A stretch of 64,000 nt of DNA from Quercus robur (taxonomy: Eukaryota > Streptophyta > Magnoliopsida > Fagales > Fagaceae). The translations under genes and the position numbers were made by a program. The stretch spans positions 52,798,343-52,862,342 of the forward strand of contig NC_065538.1 of NCBI RefSeq assembly GCF_932294415.1, given 5' to 3'. This document shows, piece by piece, positions 45,076 to 56,165 of this stretch. Positions within the stretch are counted from its first letter, which is position 1, and every line of letters starts with the position of its first letter. Below the pieces are notes generated by a model. That model had not been told where the DNA came from. It searched no databases and saw only the letters and a list, made by a program, of their open reading frames with translations.

Positions 45076-45596
45076 TTAAGCAAGTGGGAATGGTTATATA
45101 ACAACTGAATCTTTTTTCTTTTTTCTTTTTATGAGAAAATTTAACAACTAAATCTGGAGGTAAGATTTTGTAGAATTTTAACTGAAATGAAATTAAAATT
45201 ACAATAATTTTTCAGTTATACTAATATTTTGTCTGAATCCCTTGTTGGATGGCATATCCTTCTCATGCATATTAAATTTTATGTAAATTTGATATAATTT
45301 ATTATCTAATCCAAAACTCATTATTTTTTGTAAAATTTTAACATATAAAAATTATAATTTTAACCTTTTTTGGACGAGAAATTTATCAAGTTATAATATG
45401 TAGATTGTAGATATTTGAAAAGCATATGTGATAGGTATTCAGAGATCATATATATAATCTAAATTGTGGCAAGGTACGTAAAATAATGATTCATGATAGG
45501 CGTGCTTTTGTTCAATTCTCCGTGCTTGTCTTGCTTAAGAACGGAAGAAGAAAAATTATATAATGAAAAATAGTGTTTTTTTTATTATCTTTTAAA

Positions 45597-45643
<47 letters not shown>

Positions 45644-46828
45644 AGAATTTTTACACCTCTATTGGATGCTTTGAATCTAATTAAGCCAGCTTGATTATAT
45701 TATTAGAAAAATTATGCTTTGAATGGCAGTTTAATTAGCAACAATTGTATAACCAATATTGGTAAAAATAAAGTGGGCAGGCAATATGATCACAGAGGAA
45801 AACTCTAACGGGAAAAACCCTTCAGAGGACGTTTAACGATAACCACCCAATGGAAAATTCCATTAAATAAAATGGAAGTCCACAATATAGAATATTAATC
45901 CCAGTATTGTTACTTACAGTAGGACTTATTAACGTGACCATATACAACTTCAACTCCAGCTAAGCGAGATTTAATGACCCACTTAAGCGGCCATCAAGCA
46001 CTAGTCCTGCTTGAGTGGACAATACCCTATTTTCGAACTTTGTGAATAGTTTAAGCGAGCTTGTCTCCTCATCAAATTGGCATTTAAAAAAACCTCTCTG
46101 TGTGTGATCATCACTACAAATTTGCCGATTAACTACTGAACCAAATAGGAATTTGCTTGAGTGAGCCCTAGCTTCGCTCAAGTGACCATGGTTTTGAAAC
46201 TTAGACCATTCAATGAACCGAGAAAGGAAAAAGTTGAAGCTTTTTGAAGTTGGACTGAGGTTCAACTAAGGTCAAACCGTGATGTGTCATTTAATTTTTT
46301 AATATATTTGATACTTAAATTGGTTTATATTTATTAATTTTTCATTCTTGGCCAACTTAATGCAATGATCACTCCACAAGTATAAGTGCTTGTGAGATAT
46401 ATATATGGGGGGCAAGGGCCAAGGTTCAAGTCTCAAGTCTCTAGGAGGGAACTTCACACACATATACATTTAGATTAGGCTAGAATAGAATTCTATCTTG
46501 TAAATTAAAAAAAAAAAAAAAAAAAAAGATGTGTGTGGCCCAATGGTTTGCATTTTTCGGTTTTATCTTTCAGCCAACTCAATTAATATCCTATACAAAT
46601 ACATTGACTATTTTTAGAAGTAGGCCTTGTTCCTAAATCTTGAATTAAGATGAAGAATAGTATTTATTACACAAACTATATATTTTACACACATCTCAAA
46701 AAGCAATTGAAAATCATCACAATTTTCGAAGTTAGAAATCATAATTTTAAGTCACAATTTCAATTGTTTTTTAGGATCGGTAAAAAATTGTATAAAATAA
46801 ATTTAACTCTAAGATAAACATTTACTAA
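45076..46828. other. Intergenic DNA
   Basis: Contains a 40-nt poly-T (about 45602-45642). A GC-richer segment at 45778-46270 reads like an old repeat (AACTCTAACGGGAAAAACCC), but I cannot classify it. The 101-aa minus ORF in it (46265-45960) has no recognised domain. Confidence 0.4.
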
Positions 46829-47339
46829 AGGTCTGTTTGGTTAGGTTGTTTGAACAACAATTTTTAGTGTTTAAATACTAAAAATTGTGGGCCCAAAAAA
46901 AACAACACATTTGGTAAGGGTGTTTTTTACTGAAGTGTTTGAGTTACGTTGTTCAGTTTAGGGTGTTTAAACACCGAATTTAGAAAACTCCTCTTACCAG
47001 TTTTCAAACAACGTTGCTTGATGACACTTTTGTAAATATGTTGAAAACTATGAAGCCCACTTGATTAGACAACACATAAACTAACTTCTATCTCCTCAAA
47101 TAAAAAAAATATTAAATTGTATTATGCTTGTCAACTTTAAAAAAAAAAACATGCACACACATACCAAATACACAATTATATATTTTTTTCACACATGAAA
47201 CATGTTATTTGAAACATGATACCAAATATATTTTTTGCTTTATGAATACTGTAAATATGTGTTTTCACAACACTTTTTAAATCATAGTTTTCACATTATT
47301 TTTAACAATGATACTAAAAATCTCCAACTAAATGAACCC
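46829..47339. mobile_element. Tourist-like MITE (about 510 bp)
   Basis: Ends AGGTCTGTTTGGTTAG and, inverted, GGGTTCATTTAGTTGG, with TAA at 46826-46828 and 47340-47342. Noncoding. Confidence 0.6.
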
Positions 47340-47794
47340 TAAGTCTCACAATGCCTAGCTACTTCAAAACATTAATTTGAAGGGTTGTTGGTGCCAAATA
47401 AGGAGGGTCATTTTTTGTTTTGACCAGTAATTGAGGAGGGTCAATTGCTAGTGTTTGCCAACTTCGTAACAATAAGCTAAAAGGTCATAGTTTTGGAGAG
47501 ATCCAAATCCTGTTTAGAAGAGTTTAAAAGGCAAACATTGTGCCTCTCTTCTCATAATCTCAAAACATCACAAGTTTCAACCATATATCTTGCATATTTT
47601 AAGTGTTGGGAAGAATAAACACCTTGGGGAGTTTCATTGAGTAATTAATATAACATATTTAGACACACTTTAACCCAAAAGACCTAAGCCTAATGGGTAT
47701 ATGCTCAATTGTGTTATATTAATCACTCATTCTTCTTATCTTTATTTAATGTGGGACTTCACTCACACGTGTAACCCAACAAAGAGAATAATTT

Positions 47795-48036
47795 ATCCAC
47801 AATATTTTCACAACATTTTTAAAAAAATCTTAAGTAACAAGTTATTATTAGCTGTTATTAATGAGAAAAAAAATATAATTTTAGTGTGGTTCTAATTTAA
47901 ACTTATTACTAAAATTATATTTTTTTTCTCCATTAATAACAGCTAATAATAATTTGTTACATAAGATTTTTTGTTAAATTAGAACCAATAGTAACTTATC
48001 ACATTAAATTTATTGGGAAAATATTGTAAAAATATC
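47795..48036. mobile_element. Foldback MITE in the NIP-B promoter
   Basis: Long near-perfect inverted arms lie at 47827-47885 and 47908-47967 (for example AGCTGTTATTAATG against CATTAATAACAGCT), with a 22-nt loop. Outer inverted similarity includes CACAATATTTTCACAACA and TACAATATTTTCCC. It lies about 240-480 bp upstream of the NIP-B start codon. Confidence 0.75.
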
Positions 48037-48119
48037 TAGACTTACGTAATACTTCTGGTAAGTTAAACACAAAGAAGAGCAAATAAGGGAATCGGTCAAT
48101 ATCTTTGTTTATATCAAAA

Positions 48120-48277
48120 AAATCCACGTCTCCTCCGTTCATTTATAAATAGCAGTTGTTCAGTTGGGGTATTTGGGCCCAATCCGTAATTGTGAGCCGA
48201 AGCTGAGCAATCTTTCCCACGCTCGCTCTCATTTGCTCTCTCTCGTCTCATAGCAGCTTTCTTTTGTGTCAAAAGGG
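48120..48277 (+). promoter_or_regulatory. NIP-B core promoter and 5' UTR
   Basis: TATAAATA at 48143-48150 is a plausible TATA box about 130 bp before the start codon. AATCCACGTCTCC, GCAGTTGTTCAGTTG, CCGTAATTGTGAG, CCGAAGCTGAG and CTTTTGTGTCAAAA match NIP-A blocks in order. Confidence 0.55.
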
Positions 48278-50245
48278 ATGGCTGAGAATTCAGGAATCAA
48301 TGACAACCATGGGGTTGTTCTGAATGTTGAGAATGATGATATTACTCGTGATCGTCCTACCTTAGCCACCAAAACCAACCATGAATCGGGGTCCCGTATC
48401 TCTCTATCTTTCATGAAAAAGGTGTCTCCTCATCTGCGTGTCTCTGCTGCTTTCATGCAAAAGGTAATTCCTCATCTTCTCCGATCGAGTATTATTTGCC
48501 TTCACTCAATATATAATTACTACCATCGTTTGAACTACGTTAAAAACGTAGGATTAAACTTGTTACACACAAATTGTCACCTAATAAACACTACTCTAAA
48601 ACATATGATGCTTACATATACACTACTATATGTTTTTTTGACCATTATTCATCTCAGCCTATGGCAACTTCTTCTGCTAAGTACAAATCTAGAGAAGCGA
48701 ATTTTTTTAACATGAAAAGGAAATTTTTTGTTGATCACAGTTGATGGCCGAGGTAGTGGCTACATACATCATGATATTTGCCGGCTGTGCATCGGTGCTG
48801 ACGAATTTGAACTACGAAAATGTGGTGGGTTTGGTAGGAATTTCAATGACTTGGGGGCTGGTTGTGATGGCTCTGGTCTACACTGTTGGTCACGTCTCCG
48901 GTGCCCATTTTAACCCATCAGTGACCATTTCTTTTGCCATTTACAAAAGATTTCCATGGAAACAGGTACACCAACCATTACCTTATCTCTTCCACTTTGT
49001 AGGTGAACAAACATACCAATTCTTGTGCTTACTGGGTGCAACAAATTTCATTGGTACTTTAATAGTTTTCTCAAAGAGCTTTGGAGACCAACCATTAGCC
49101 AAAACAAGTAGTAGTAATAATAATAATAATAATAATAACAAAATAAATAAACAAGGACATTCCTTGACGGAAAGAACTCAAAATTAATTTACTATTCTAT
49201 TGTTAATTTTTTTTTTTTTTTTGAGAATCTTCTATTGTTAATTAAGATCAAAATTATTGCTATATAAATCAAATTTATCTCTCTCTGATTTGATCTTTAT
49301 TTTTGTCTAATTTTATCATGTAGGTGCCTGGATATATATTAGCTCAAGTCCTTGGATCAACACTGGCAAGCGGAACCCTTCGGTTAATCTTCAATGGGCA
49401 CGAAAACCAATTTTTTGGAACAATGCCGGCTGGATCAGACTTGCAGGCTTTTGTGATGGAGTTCATAATCACATTCTTCCTCTTGTTTATCATATCCGGT
49501 GTTGCCACTGATTCCAGAGCTGTTAGTTCTTCACCTTTACATTGGTTCAATTTTTCCCTATAGAGTTACCAAACAGATTAGGATTAGCCAGTATATATAG
49601 TTGGCTAATTAATTTTTTTCCTACTAGTTTTTTTTTTTGAGAAAGTTTTTCCTACTAGTTAGTTAGCGTATAGCATCAAGAATAATATCAAGAAATTAAT
49701 CTTCCATACATTAATTTCAACGTGTATTATAGTTATAACATTAATAAGATTTTAAGATTAACCATGTTGACAATTACCTATGGATTGTTATATTTATACC
49801 CAATTGAAATATACTATCTTGTTAATGCAGGTTGGAAAGCTTGGTGGGCTTGTTGTTGGGTCTACGGTCCTACTTAACGTATTGTTTGCAGGGTAATAAC
49901 TTAATCTTATCCGATTGAAATATATCATAAAAATAAATGTGTTCACATTAATTTGCACTCTTTTTTTTTTTTTTTTTTTCCTGATTAATCCATATATCTT
50001 CATATTGGTTATGCTAATGAAATTGGGATCCTACACTATTTGACAGGCCAATTACAGGAGCATCAATGAATCCAGCAAGAACCTTGGGACCTGCAATTAT
50101 ACACAACAAATACAGAGGGTTATGGATATACATGATAGCACCCGTTCTTGGGGGTATCTCGGGTGCATCGGCCTATAATTTCCTCAGGATGCCCGATAAG
50201 CCAGTGCCCGAGATCACCGAGGCTAGCTCTTTCCTGACAGAGTAA
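48278..50245 (+). CDS. NIP1: NIP aquaporin (NIP-B) with NPS in loop B, five exons, 289 aa
   Basis: Paralogue of NIP-A with the same intron phases. Exons are 48278-48463, 48741-48965, 49324-49521, 49831-49892 and 50047-50245, all GT-AG. The first pore motif is HFNPSVT (NPS, residues 120-122) instead of NPA; the second is SMNPART. The filter by alignment is W100, V220, A229, R235, still NIP I type. Exon 1 is 19 codons longer than in NIP-A, mainly from a 14-codon in-frame duplication (48395-48436, 48437-48478) that copies the exon end. The C-terminal SSFLTE lacks the Lys seen in NIP-A. The frame is intact, so the gene is probably functional, with possibly altered selectivity (inference). Confidence 0.93.
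48395..48478 (+). repeat. 42-bp tandem duplication across the NIP-B exon 1 donor
   Basis: Units 48395-48436 and 48437-48478 align end to end (CTTTCATGAAAAAGGTGTCT against CTTTCATGCAAAAGGTAATT). NIP-A has one unit, ending at CAGAAG/GTGAGT. The first donor is now GTGTCT and is read through; the second, GTAATT, is the likely donor. Confidence 0.85.
49195..49243 (-). repeat. Tail-only retroposon stub in NIP-B intron 2
   Basis: Perfect repeats TTCTATTGTTAATT (49195-49208, 49230-49243) bracket a poly-T run plus GAGAATC. Confidence 0.7.
49615..49660 (-). repeat. Tail-only retroposon stub in NIP-B intron 3
   Basis: Perfect repeats TTTTTCCTACTAGTT (49615-49629, 49646-49660) bracket a T-run plus GAGAAAG. 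Confidence 0.7.
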
Positions 50246-50619
50246 AAAAAAAAAACAACTCCAACTGATAAATGGGTGAATTTTCTCCCTTTTTTAGCAT
50301 GTACTGCTGGGATCATAGTGCAAGGAGGAACCACCGTTTTAGTCTGTTTTCAATTACACTATATTATCACTTCATCAGTACATACTTTGAAACGTGAGTT
50401 TACTATTATTGGTGTCATTTGAATAACTATTTGAGTGTAACTAAATGACTTCGAACAAGAGGAAAAGCAAAGTCCTGCACATTATTAACGTGAGGTGGGA
50501 AGGCGAAGAGACAAAGTCAAAGGGGATAAACTGCATGAATGTAAAGTACGTCACCATGCTTATCATGTGGATGATAAATGCTGATAACAATGCATCAGTT
50601 CAAAAATTTGTGCAATTAC
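50246..50619. other. NIP-B 3' flank
   Basis: 3' UTR and spacer; no polyadenylation site was fixed. The ORF 50445-50645 has no recognised domain. Confidence 0.4.
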
Positions 50620-50792
50620 GGGAAATGTTAATGGATGTTATATAGTTATTTGTTAGTGGACAATTTTAGAAAAGTTTTTATAAAATATATATATTTTAAT
50701 TTTTTTTTTTATTTCTTATAAAAGTGATGTCAAAATTTTTCTAAAGTGGTTTATTAACAATTACCTTAAGGACATTTGTTAACATAACCGTT
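50620..50792. mobile_element. Short MITE, family copy 4
   Basis: AAATGTTAATGGATGTTA and the inverse ending ACATTTGTTAACAT, with the diagnostic AAAAGTGATGTCAAAATTT block. Confidence 0.6.
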
Positions 50793-50804
50793 ATATTAAA
50801 TAAG

Positions 50805-50972
50805 AAATGTTATCAAATGTTATTGGTTTATGAATTATTTCTAGAAACTTTTTATAAGAGGAAAAAAAAAAAAAAAAACCTACCTTTTCAACTGGCTTTT
50901 ATATTTCCTGAGAAAGTGGTATTAAAATTTTCTTAAAATAATTTATTAACAAATGCTCCAATGACATGCTTA
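50805..50972. mobile_element. Short MITE, family copy 5, next to copy 4
   Basis: AGAAATGTTATCAAATG and the far end TTATTAACAAATGCTCC, with AAAGTGGTATTAAAATTTTC inside. It lies only about a dozen bases after copy 4. Confidence 0.55.
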
Positions 50973-51320
50973 TCCTCGAATTGAATATCTTCACGACAAT
51001 ATCCCAAAAAAAAAAAAAAAGAATTAGTCAATTTTTTTTTTTCTAGTCCAAAATTTCCCCTGTAACGATCAGCAAACCATATATAGACAGCATACACGTG
51101 GGTAAATGGTGCCATTTTCTAATACTTGACATCAAGTAATAGAAGAGTCCCTAATTCCACAAACTCACATGAGGCAAACCCCAAATATTGCACTTTGATA
51201 CACCGACAATTTTGGCGACTAATCAAACGTGCTATCGTGATTTACTTTAGTCACGTAAACGAATGGAGCTTGTAGCCATCGAAGAAAAAAAAATGCTGAA
51301 ATACACGTATTCACGTGCAA
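50973..51320. other. Intergenic DNA
   Basis: No gene seen; an A-run at about 51005-51020. Confidence 0.4.
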
Positions 51321-51383
51321 AAGATTTATCTTAGACTCCCTTAAAAAAATATATATATTAAAAAAAAGAAGATTTATCATAGA
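51321..51383 (+). repeat. Tail-only retroposon stub
   Basis: Near-perfect repeats AAGATTTATCTTAGA (51321-51335) and AAGATTTATCATAGA (51369-51383) bracket CTCCCTT plus A-rich sequence interrupted by a (TA)n tract. Confidence 0.5.
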
Positions 51384-51882
51384 TAAAAGAAGAAATAAGC
51401 AGTTGCGTTATAAAATGACCTACTCAATACCAAAGACATAATGATCATCTCATTGCTAAAAAAAGATTCTCCATGAATGCCTGTTTGGTGTGAAATTGCA
51501 AAGGTTTTGTGGATTCTTTTATATATATAGCTTGTAGGTTTGGCTTCTTCTAGAGTTGTCAATGACAAAAAGCCAAAACTAGTCTTTCGTGTGTTATTCA
51601 AAAACCATACACATTCTTTCATCAAATTGAGGTGGTGGCTACAGCCGTCTGAGCAATTGTAGCTCCATTTGGAACATGGTCAAAGTAGCAACAAGCAAAG
51701 ACGTAACCCTCAAAACAATCGGATATTCTCAGCTATTCTCTATAGATTGACCATTCGCACAGTTAACAAAGTGTGAAGGATACGATGTAAGTGTAAATGA
51801 AATGGATAAAAGGACAAATGGCCAAGATTATAAAATGAAGAAAGAACTGTACCATGCTTACAGTAACACAGTCTTCAACAGT
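51384..51882. other. Intergenic DNA
   Basis: No recognisable coding or repeat feature. Confidence 0.4.
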
Positions 51883-51890
51883 CTTGAGTC

Positions 51891-52562
51891 CAGGGGCGGA
51901 GCTGTGTTGTGGCCCCCCAAAATTTTGAAAAATTTTAAATTATATATATAATTATCTTAATATTTTCAAAGTTTAGTCTATAAAAATAAGAGTTGGCTCT
52001 CCCAAATATTTGAATTAGTCCAATGATACTCTTAAAAAAAATAATTGGTCTAATAGTTATAGAGATATAACTTTATTTTTCGCAATTCTATTTTTCATTA
52101 TAAAATGTGCTCTTACATCTGTTAAATATTTGATAAAGTTTGGCATAAAAAATGTTTGAATTTATTTTTTTTTAACCCGTTATGTGGCAATTAACAAGTC
52201 ATCGACTCATTAAAAAAATCTTGTCACTAAAACTATACATGAAATGTATCTTTAGTTGACACATAATAGGTTAGGGCAAGATAGTTTTAAATATGTTTGG
52301 AACCTAACTTATTTTAATGTCTTTAGTTGCATGTTTTTAAAATTTTCATTAGTTCAATTGAAAGATTATTTATTTTATTATAAAATTTGATAATTTGTAT
52401 TTAAAATAAAACTTTTTAAGAATTTTACTATGAAAATGGAAAAAATGAATTTTATTTTATAAGGATCGTCATCAAACATAACTTTGATTGAAAATACTAA
52501 GTTTTTTTGTTTTTTTTGTTTGGGTGAGTGTATATATATATAACTTCTCAAATAAAAAAGTG

Positions 52563-52605
<43 letters not shown>

Positions 52606-52688
52606 GTATATGTATATGAGGGTTGTCTTGATAAATATATTAGTACCGCAACTTGGTCTCCCAAACAAAAATTCCTGACTCTGCCCCT
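51891..52688. mobile_element. Non-autonomous hAT element (about 800 bp)
   Basis: Left end CAGGGGCGGAGCT; inverse of right end TAGGGGCAGAGTC. Perfect 8-bp duplication CTTGAGTC at 51883-51890 and 52689-52696. No transposase. Contains a (TA)n tract (about 52569-52600), which creates Tyr-Ile ORFs. Confidence 0.85.
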
Positions 52689-52696
52689 ACTTGAGT

Positions 52697-53465
52697 CTGT
52701 TTGTGAAAACAAAAATCTAGTAATCCTAGGATGAGTGAAGATTGATAGGAAGGTCTAACAAATAATAGGTACATAATTCAAAGCTTGTCCACACTTACAG
52801 ACACGAGAAAGCTCCATGTTAGCTTATTCTTGAGTAACATGAAATATCTTTTTTGTGGATCTGTTTGATCATGGCCACAGATGTTGCAAATAAATTCATG
52901 TGAAATTAGGCATACAAATTGGAGGGTTTCATGGGACTTTCAAGATAGAGACTCTGTCACGCTAGAGAACTCCCATCTAGATTTAAAATTGGATGGTTGG
53001 TTCCTATGTGAAGTTATATTGGGATTCAACAGTTTGAGTCTAAAATTTCTTCTTTAGCCTTAGCATAATCTCACTCCATAAACTTTTAACTTCATTTTGT
53101 TCAATTTGTTCTATAATAGAATTCAATATGTGCTCTCAAAATTTTAGCATTCAAATGTTAAACATGAAAGCAATGTCAGAATAAAAACAGCTATCGATAT
53201 AGGCATATAGAAGGTATCCTATGTGAATGATACTTGCCCAATATCAAGAAAGATGCTTCAGCTGTAAAATGTAAAATGGGCCAGCGAGCTCCTAAAAAGG
53301 ATACGAATACATGAGTGGATACCATTCTAAATATAGTACTGGACTTCTTTCATAAATAGACATGACCAACTTAAGCAATCACGTGTAACTTTTTTGAGAC
53401 TGGGAAAAGATCAAGTAATAAAATAACCAAATGGAAGAAGCTAACTGGCAATGAGGATAGTAAAT
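52697..53465. other. Intergenic DNA
   Basis: No gene or clear repeat recognised. Confidence 0.4.
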
Positions 53466-53774
53466 ACATGAATGGCTATCCATAGGTCGGTCCGGGTTGG
53501 GTTTGTGCCCAACTTGGAGTCCCAGACTCAACCTGACAACTTTGGATGGGGAAAACATAACCTGCAACCGACTAGGAAGAATCGTTGGATCGGCCGAATT
53601 AGGTCTCATCAAGGTGTCGGGTGGTATTGGTTGGTTTCGAGTTTTATTATCGAGGCTAAGATTTGGCTGGATTTGTCGAGATTTGGTCGACTTTGTCGAG
53701 ATCTAGCCTAAAGTTTGTCGGATATCGACGAGATCTCATCGAATCTAGTCTAGAACTCGACAAGATCTCGACAG

Positions 53775-53814
<40 letters not shown>

Positions 53815-53995
53815 TTGGGGTTAAGGATGGTAGTTTTCGATGAGAGACCTTTAGTCAATTATATTTCTGTCGAGTTTCAAAACCCAAAACCGTCACTTAA
53901 CTTACACCCCTCAGGTTCTGACATCAGAGACCCGCCATCTACCGCAAGTTACTCTGATCGAGTCAATCTCAATTCAAGCGGCGCTGGGTCAGTCG
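53466..53995. other. GC-richer repeat-like segment with (GA)n
   Basis: Many GTCGAGAT/ATCTCGAC words on both strands (53660-53780) and a (GA)n run (53778-53809). ORFs at 53472-53711 and 53815-54042 have no recognised domain. Probably an old mobile repeat; class unknown. Confidence 0.4.
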
Positions 53996-54205
53996 GTTCT
54001 GGCGGGTTCCAGGTTATCGTGGATAACCCTGTCAAATATTAGATTCTTTGTTAGGGTCCATCCTTTGGTGTAAGGATAAAGTCTCAAATTGTTAGGTTGG
54101 TCAGTTCTAACGGGTTCCAGGCTGCCATAGACTATCCGGTCAAATATTAGATTCTTTGTTAAGGTCCATCATCTAGTGTAAGGATAAAGTCTCGGATTGG
54201 ACTAC
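53996..54205. repeat. Tandem duplication of about 105 bp
   Basis: GCGGGTTCCAGG and CAAATATTAGATTCTTTGTT, then GTAAGGATAAAGTCTC, occur in the same order from about 54000 and again from about 54108. Confidence 0.8.
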
Positions 54206-54446
54206 TAATTACAAGTGCATAGGTAAGTCTATGGAGCAACAACTTCATGCAAAAGATGCTCAAGGGTAAGACCCACCCAAACCATCTCACACGAATAAAG
54301 GCTTGAAGAGGCTTTAACTTTTCTAAAAATTGGAGTTTTCTCAACCAGATAGTAAAAGTATTTAATATAAGAATTTATGGATTTATATTACCCAAAAATT
54401 CCAACCACTCATACACCTATGCTGATGTCCAAAGTCCTTGGTGTAG

Positions 54447-54507
54447 AAGGCTGCTGTGATTATTCTTTCAAACTTATCCAAAAAAAAAAAAAAGGCTGCT
54501 ATGATTA
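54447..54507 (+). repeat. Tail-only retroposon stub, LINE-type tail
   Basis: AAGGCTGCTGTGATTA (54447-54462) and AAGGCTGCTATGATTA (54492-54507) bracket TTCTTTCAAACTTATCC plus an A-run. The ..TTATC-poly-A ending resembles the LINE tail at 43030. Confidence 0.7.
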
Positions 54508-56165
54508 AATCGGAACCATAGCCACAAGTATAGAATCTATAGATCACTATTTTGAACCAACAGAAGAGATACTCTATCTATTGAACTAATAACTAACGAA
54601 ATATGTTTTTGAGACATTCCAACTTAAGTTTCAATGGCAGGCTAAATGGCTTACTAATAATATTCCAGGATATTTATTTTTTAGTTTATTTTTATAAGTA
54701 AGAATCTTTATTCTTTAATAAGATTGTTAGAACAGATCAAAGGAAGTTGAGTCAGAATTGATGTTAGAAAGCAACTAAAATCTGAATTGGCCATGTCCCT
54801 ACTGCTCAATGATTGACTTTCATTTCCCCTTTTCTACTTTCAAGGTCTGATAAGTGAAAACTAAACCTCATACATATCATTTTGGAGGATCTAGAAAACT
54901 TAGGTGGAACCTTAAGATAATCAATAGAAAGAGGAGGTAAACACCATGATATATATATTTCATGTGCCGTATCAGAGGATCTATGCAGAAGGTATGAATC
55001 TTGAACATATAGTAAATAAATTGCCAATAGCCTTGTCCGGTGAGGTTCCATGCCATCCAAAAAATAATAATAAATTGCCAAGAGCATTGTAGTTCAACTA
55101 GTTGACACCTTATGATGTTTGTAACAAAAACATGCAACATTCAAATCCCTCCTTCCCGACTATCGAATTATAAAAATAAAAAAAAATTACATGCACATTT
55201 TAAGGCCATATTATCCCCAAAGTAATCTTATCAAAAACATTATTTAATGTGTTCCCTACATTGTAAGGTATTATTATTTCGATTGACATTAGTATGTATA
55301 AAAGATACTTTCTCATTGACCAATCCTTTTCATACAGGTGTAAATCTCTAGTATGTAATGTAGGACCAATCGTTTTCATCTTTACCGCCGTAGATGTTGA
55401 CTGAAACATGAAAGACCCAGTAATGGTAACTTTCAACACACAGCAAGCACATCCTTGTGATCGAAACAGTTTCTGCACTAAAATTTGCTAACAGTGGACC
55501 ATGTTCTGTCCAGAGTATAATCGACAAACAAACAGCAGTAGGTCTACACCACTCTACATAGGCCAAATTAATTTCTGATGAGCAACCCTGACTCACATAA
55601 TTTACATGCAAAGCCAACCTATGAAACAAAACTACAACTAACATGGATGAGTACTAAAGTAATAGAATTTCACACACCATACTTGATGCCTAATAAGTCT
55701 CATTGCTTTACTGAAAGACCATAAAGTTTTATTGCTAGAACAATGTTCATAACTTATTTTATGAGTTCCAAAGAATTTTTGGTACACCAGGCTTACATCT
55801 TCACCATGAATTTTGTTATTAGATCTGTTTACAACTATTTCCAGTCATAATAAACTAAATACAACATTGTGTACTGCTTTTTCTACATTTCACAAAACCA
55901 TTGTTCATTTGCAAACTAATTAGAGAACAAACAGCTACTTGGATCATATACATATGTTAATTTCATTACTCTTTCCAACATACATGTAAATCATACATCA
56001 TTGGTAATTAAAAATGTACATGGTCTAAAAAAAATTAAAAAATGGTCAAAAATCAAAGTTAGGATGCCATACTGAATGCAACTCAGAGTTAAGAGAACAT
56101 TGGGCTCAACCATCAGAAATAAAATCCTTTTCATCATTATCATCAGGTCTGCACAAGCCACATTC
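54508..56165. other. Seipin 3' flank and intergenic DNA
   Basis: Includes the minus-strand 3' UTR of the seipin gene just below 56166 (end not fixed). ORFs between 54806 and 55644 show no recognised domains. Confidence 0.4.

Noticed and set aside
52528..52734. Tyr-Ile-rich peptide ORF
   Set aside because: Translation of a (TA)n microsatellite inside the hAT element.
55200..55644. Small minus-strand genes below seipin
   Set aside because: No recognised domain, no splice or start support; likely UTR or spacer.
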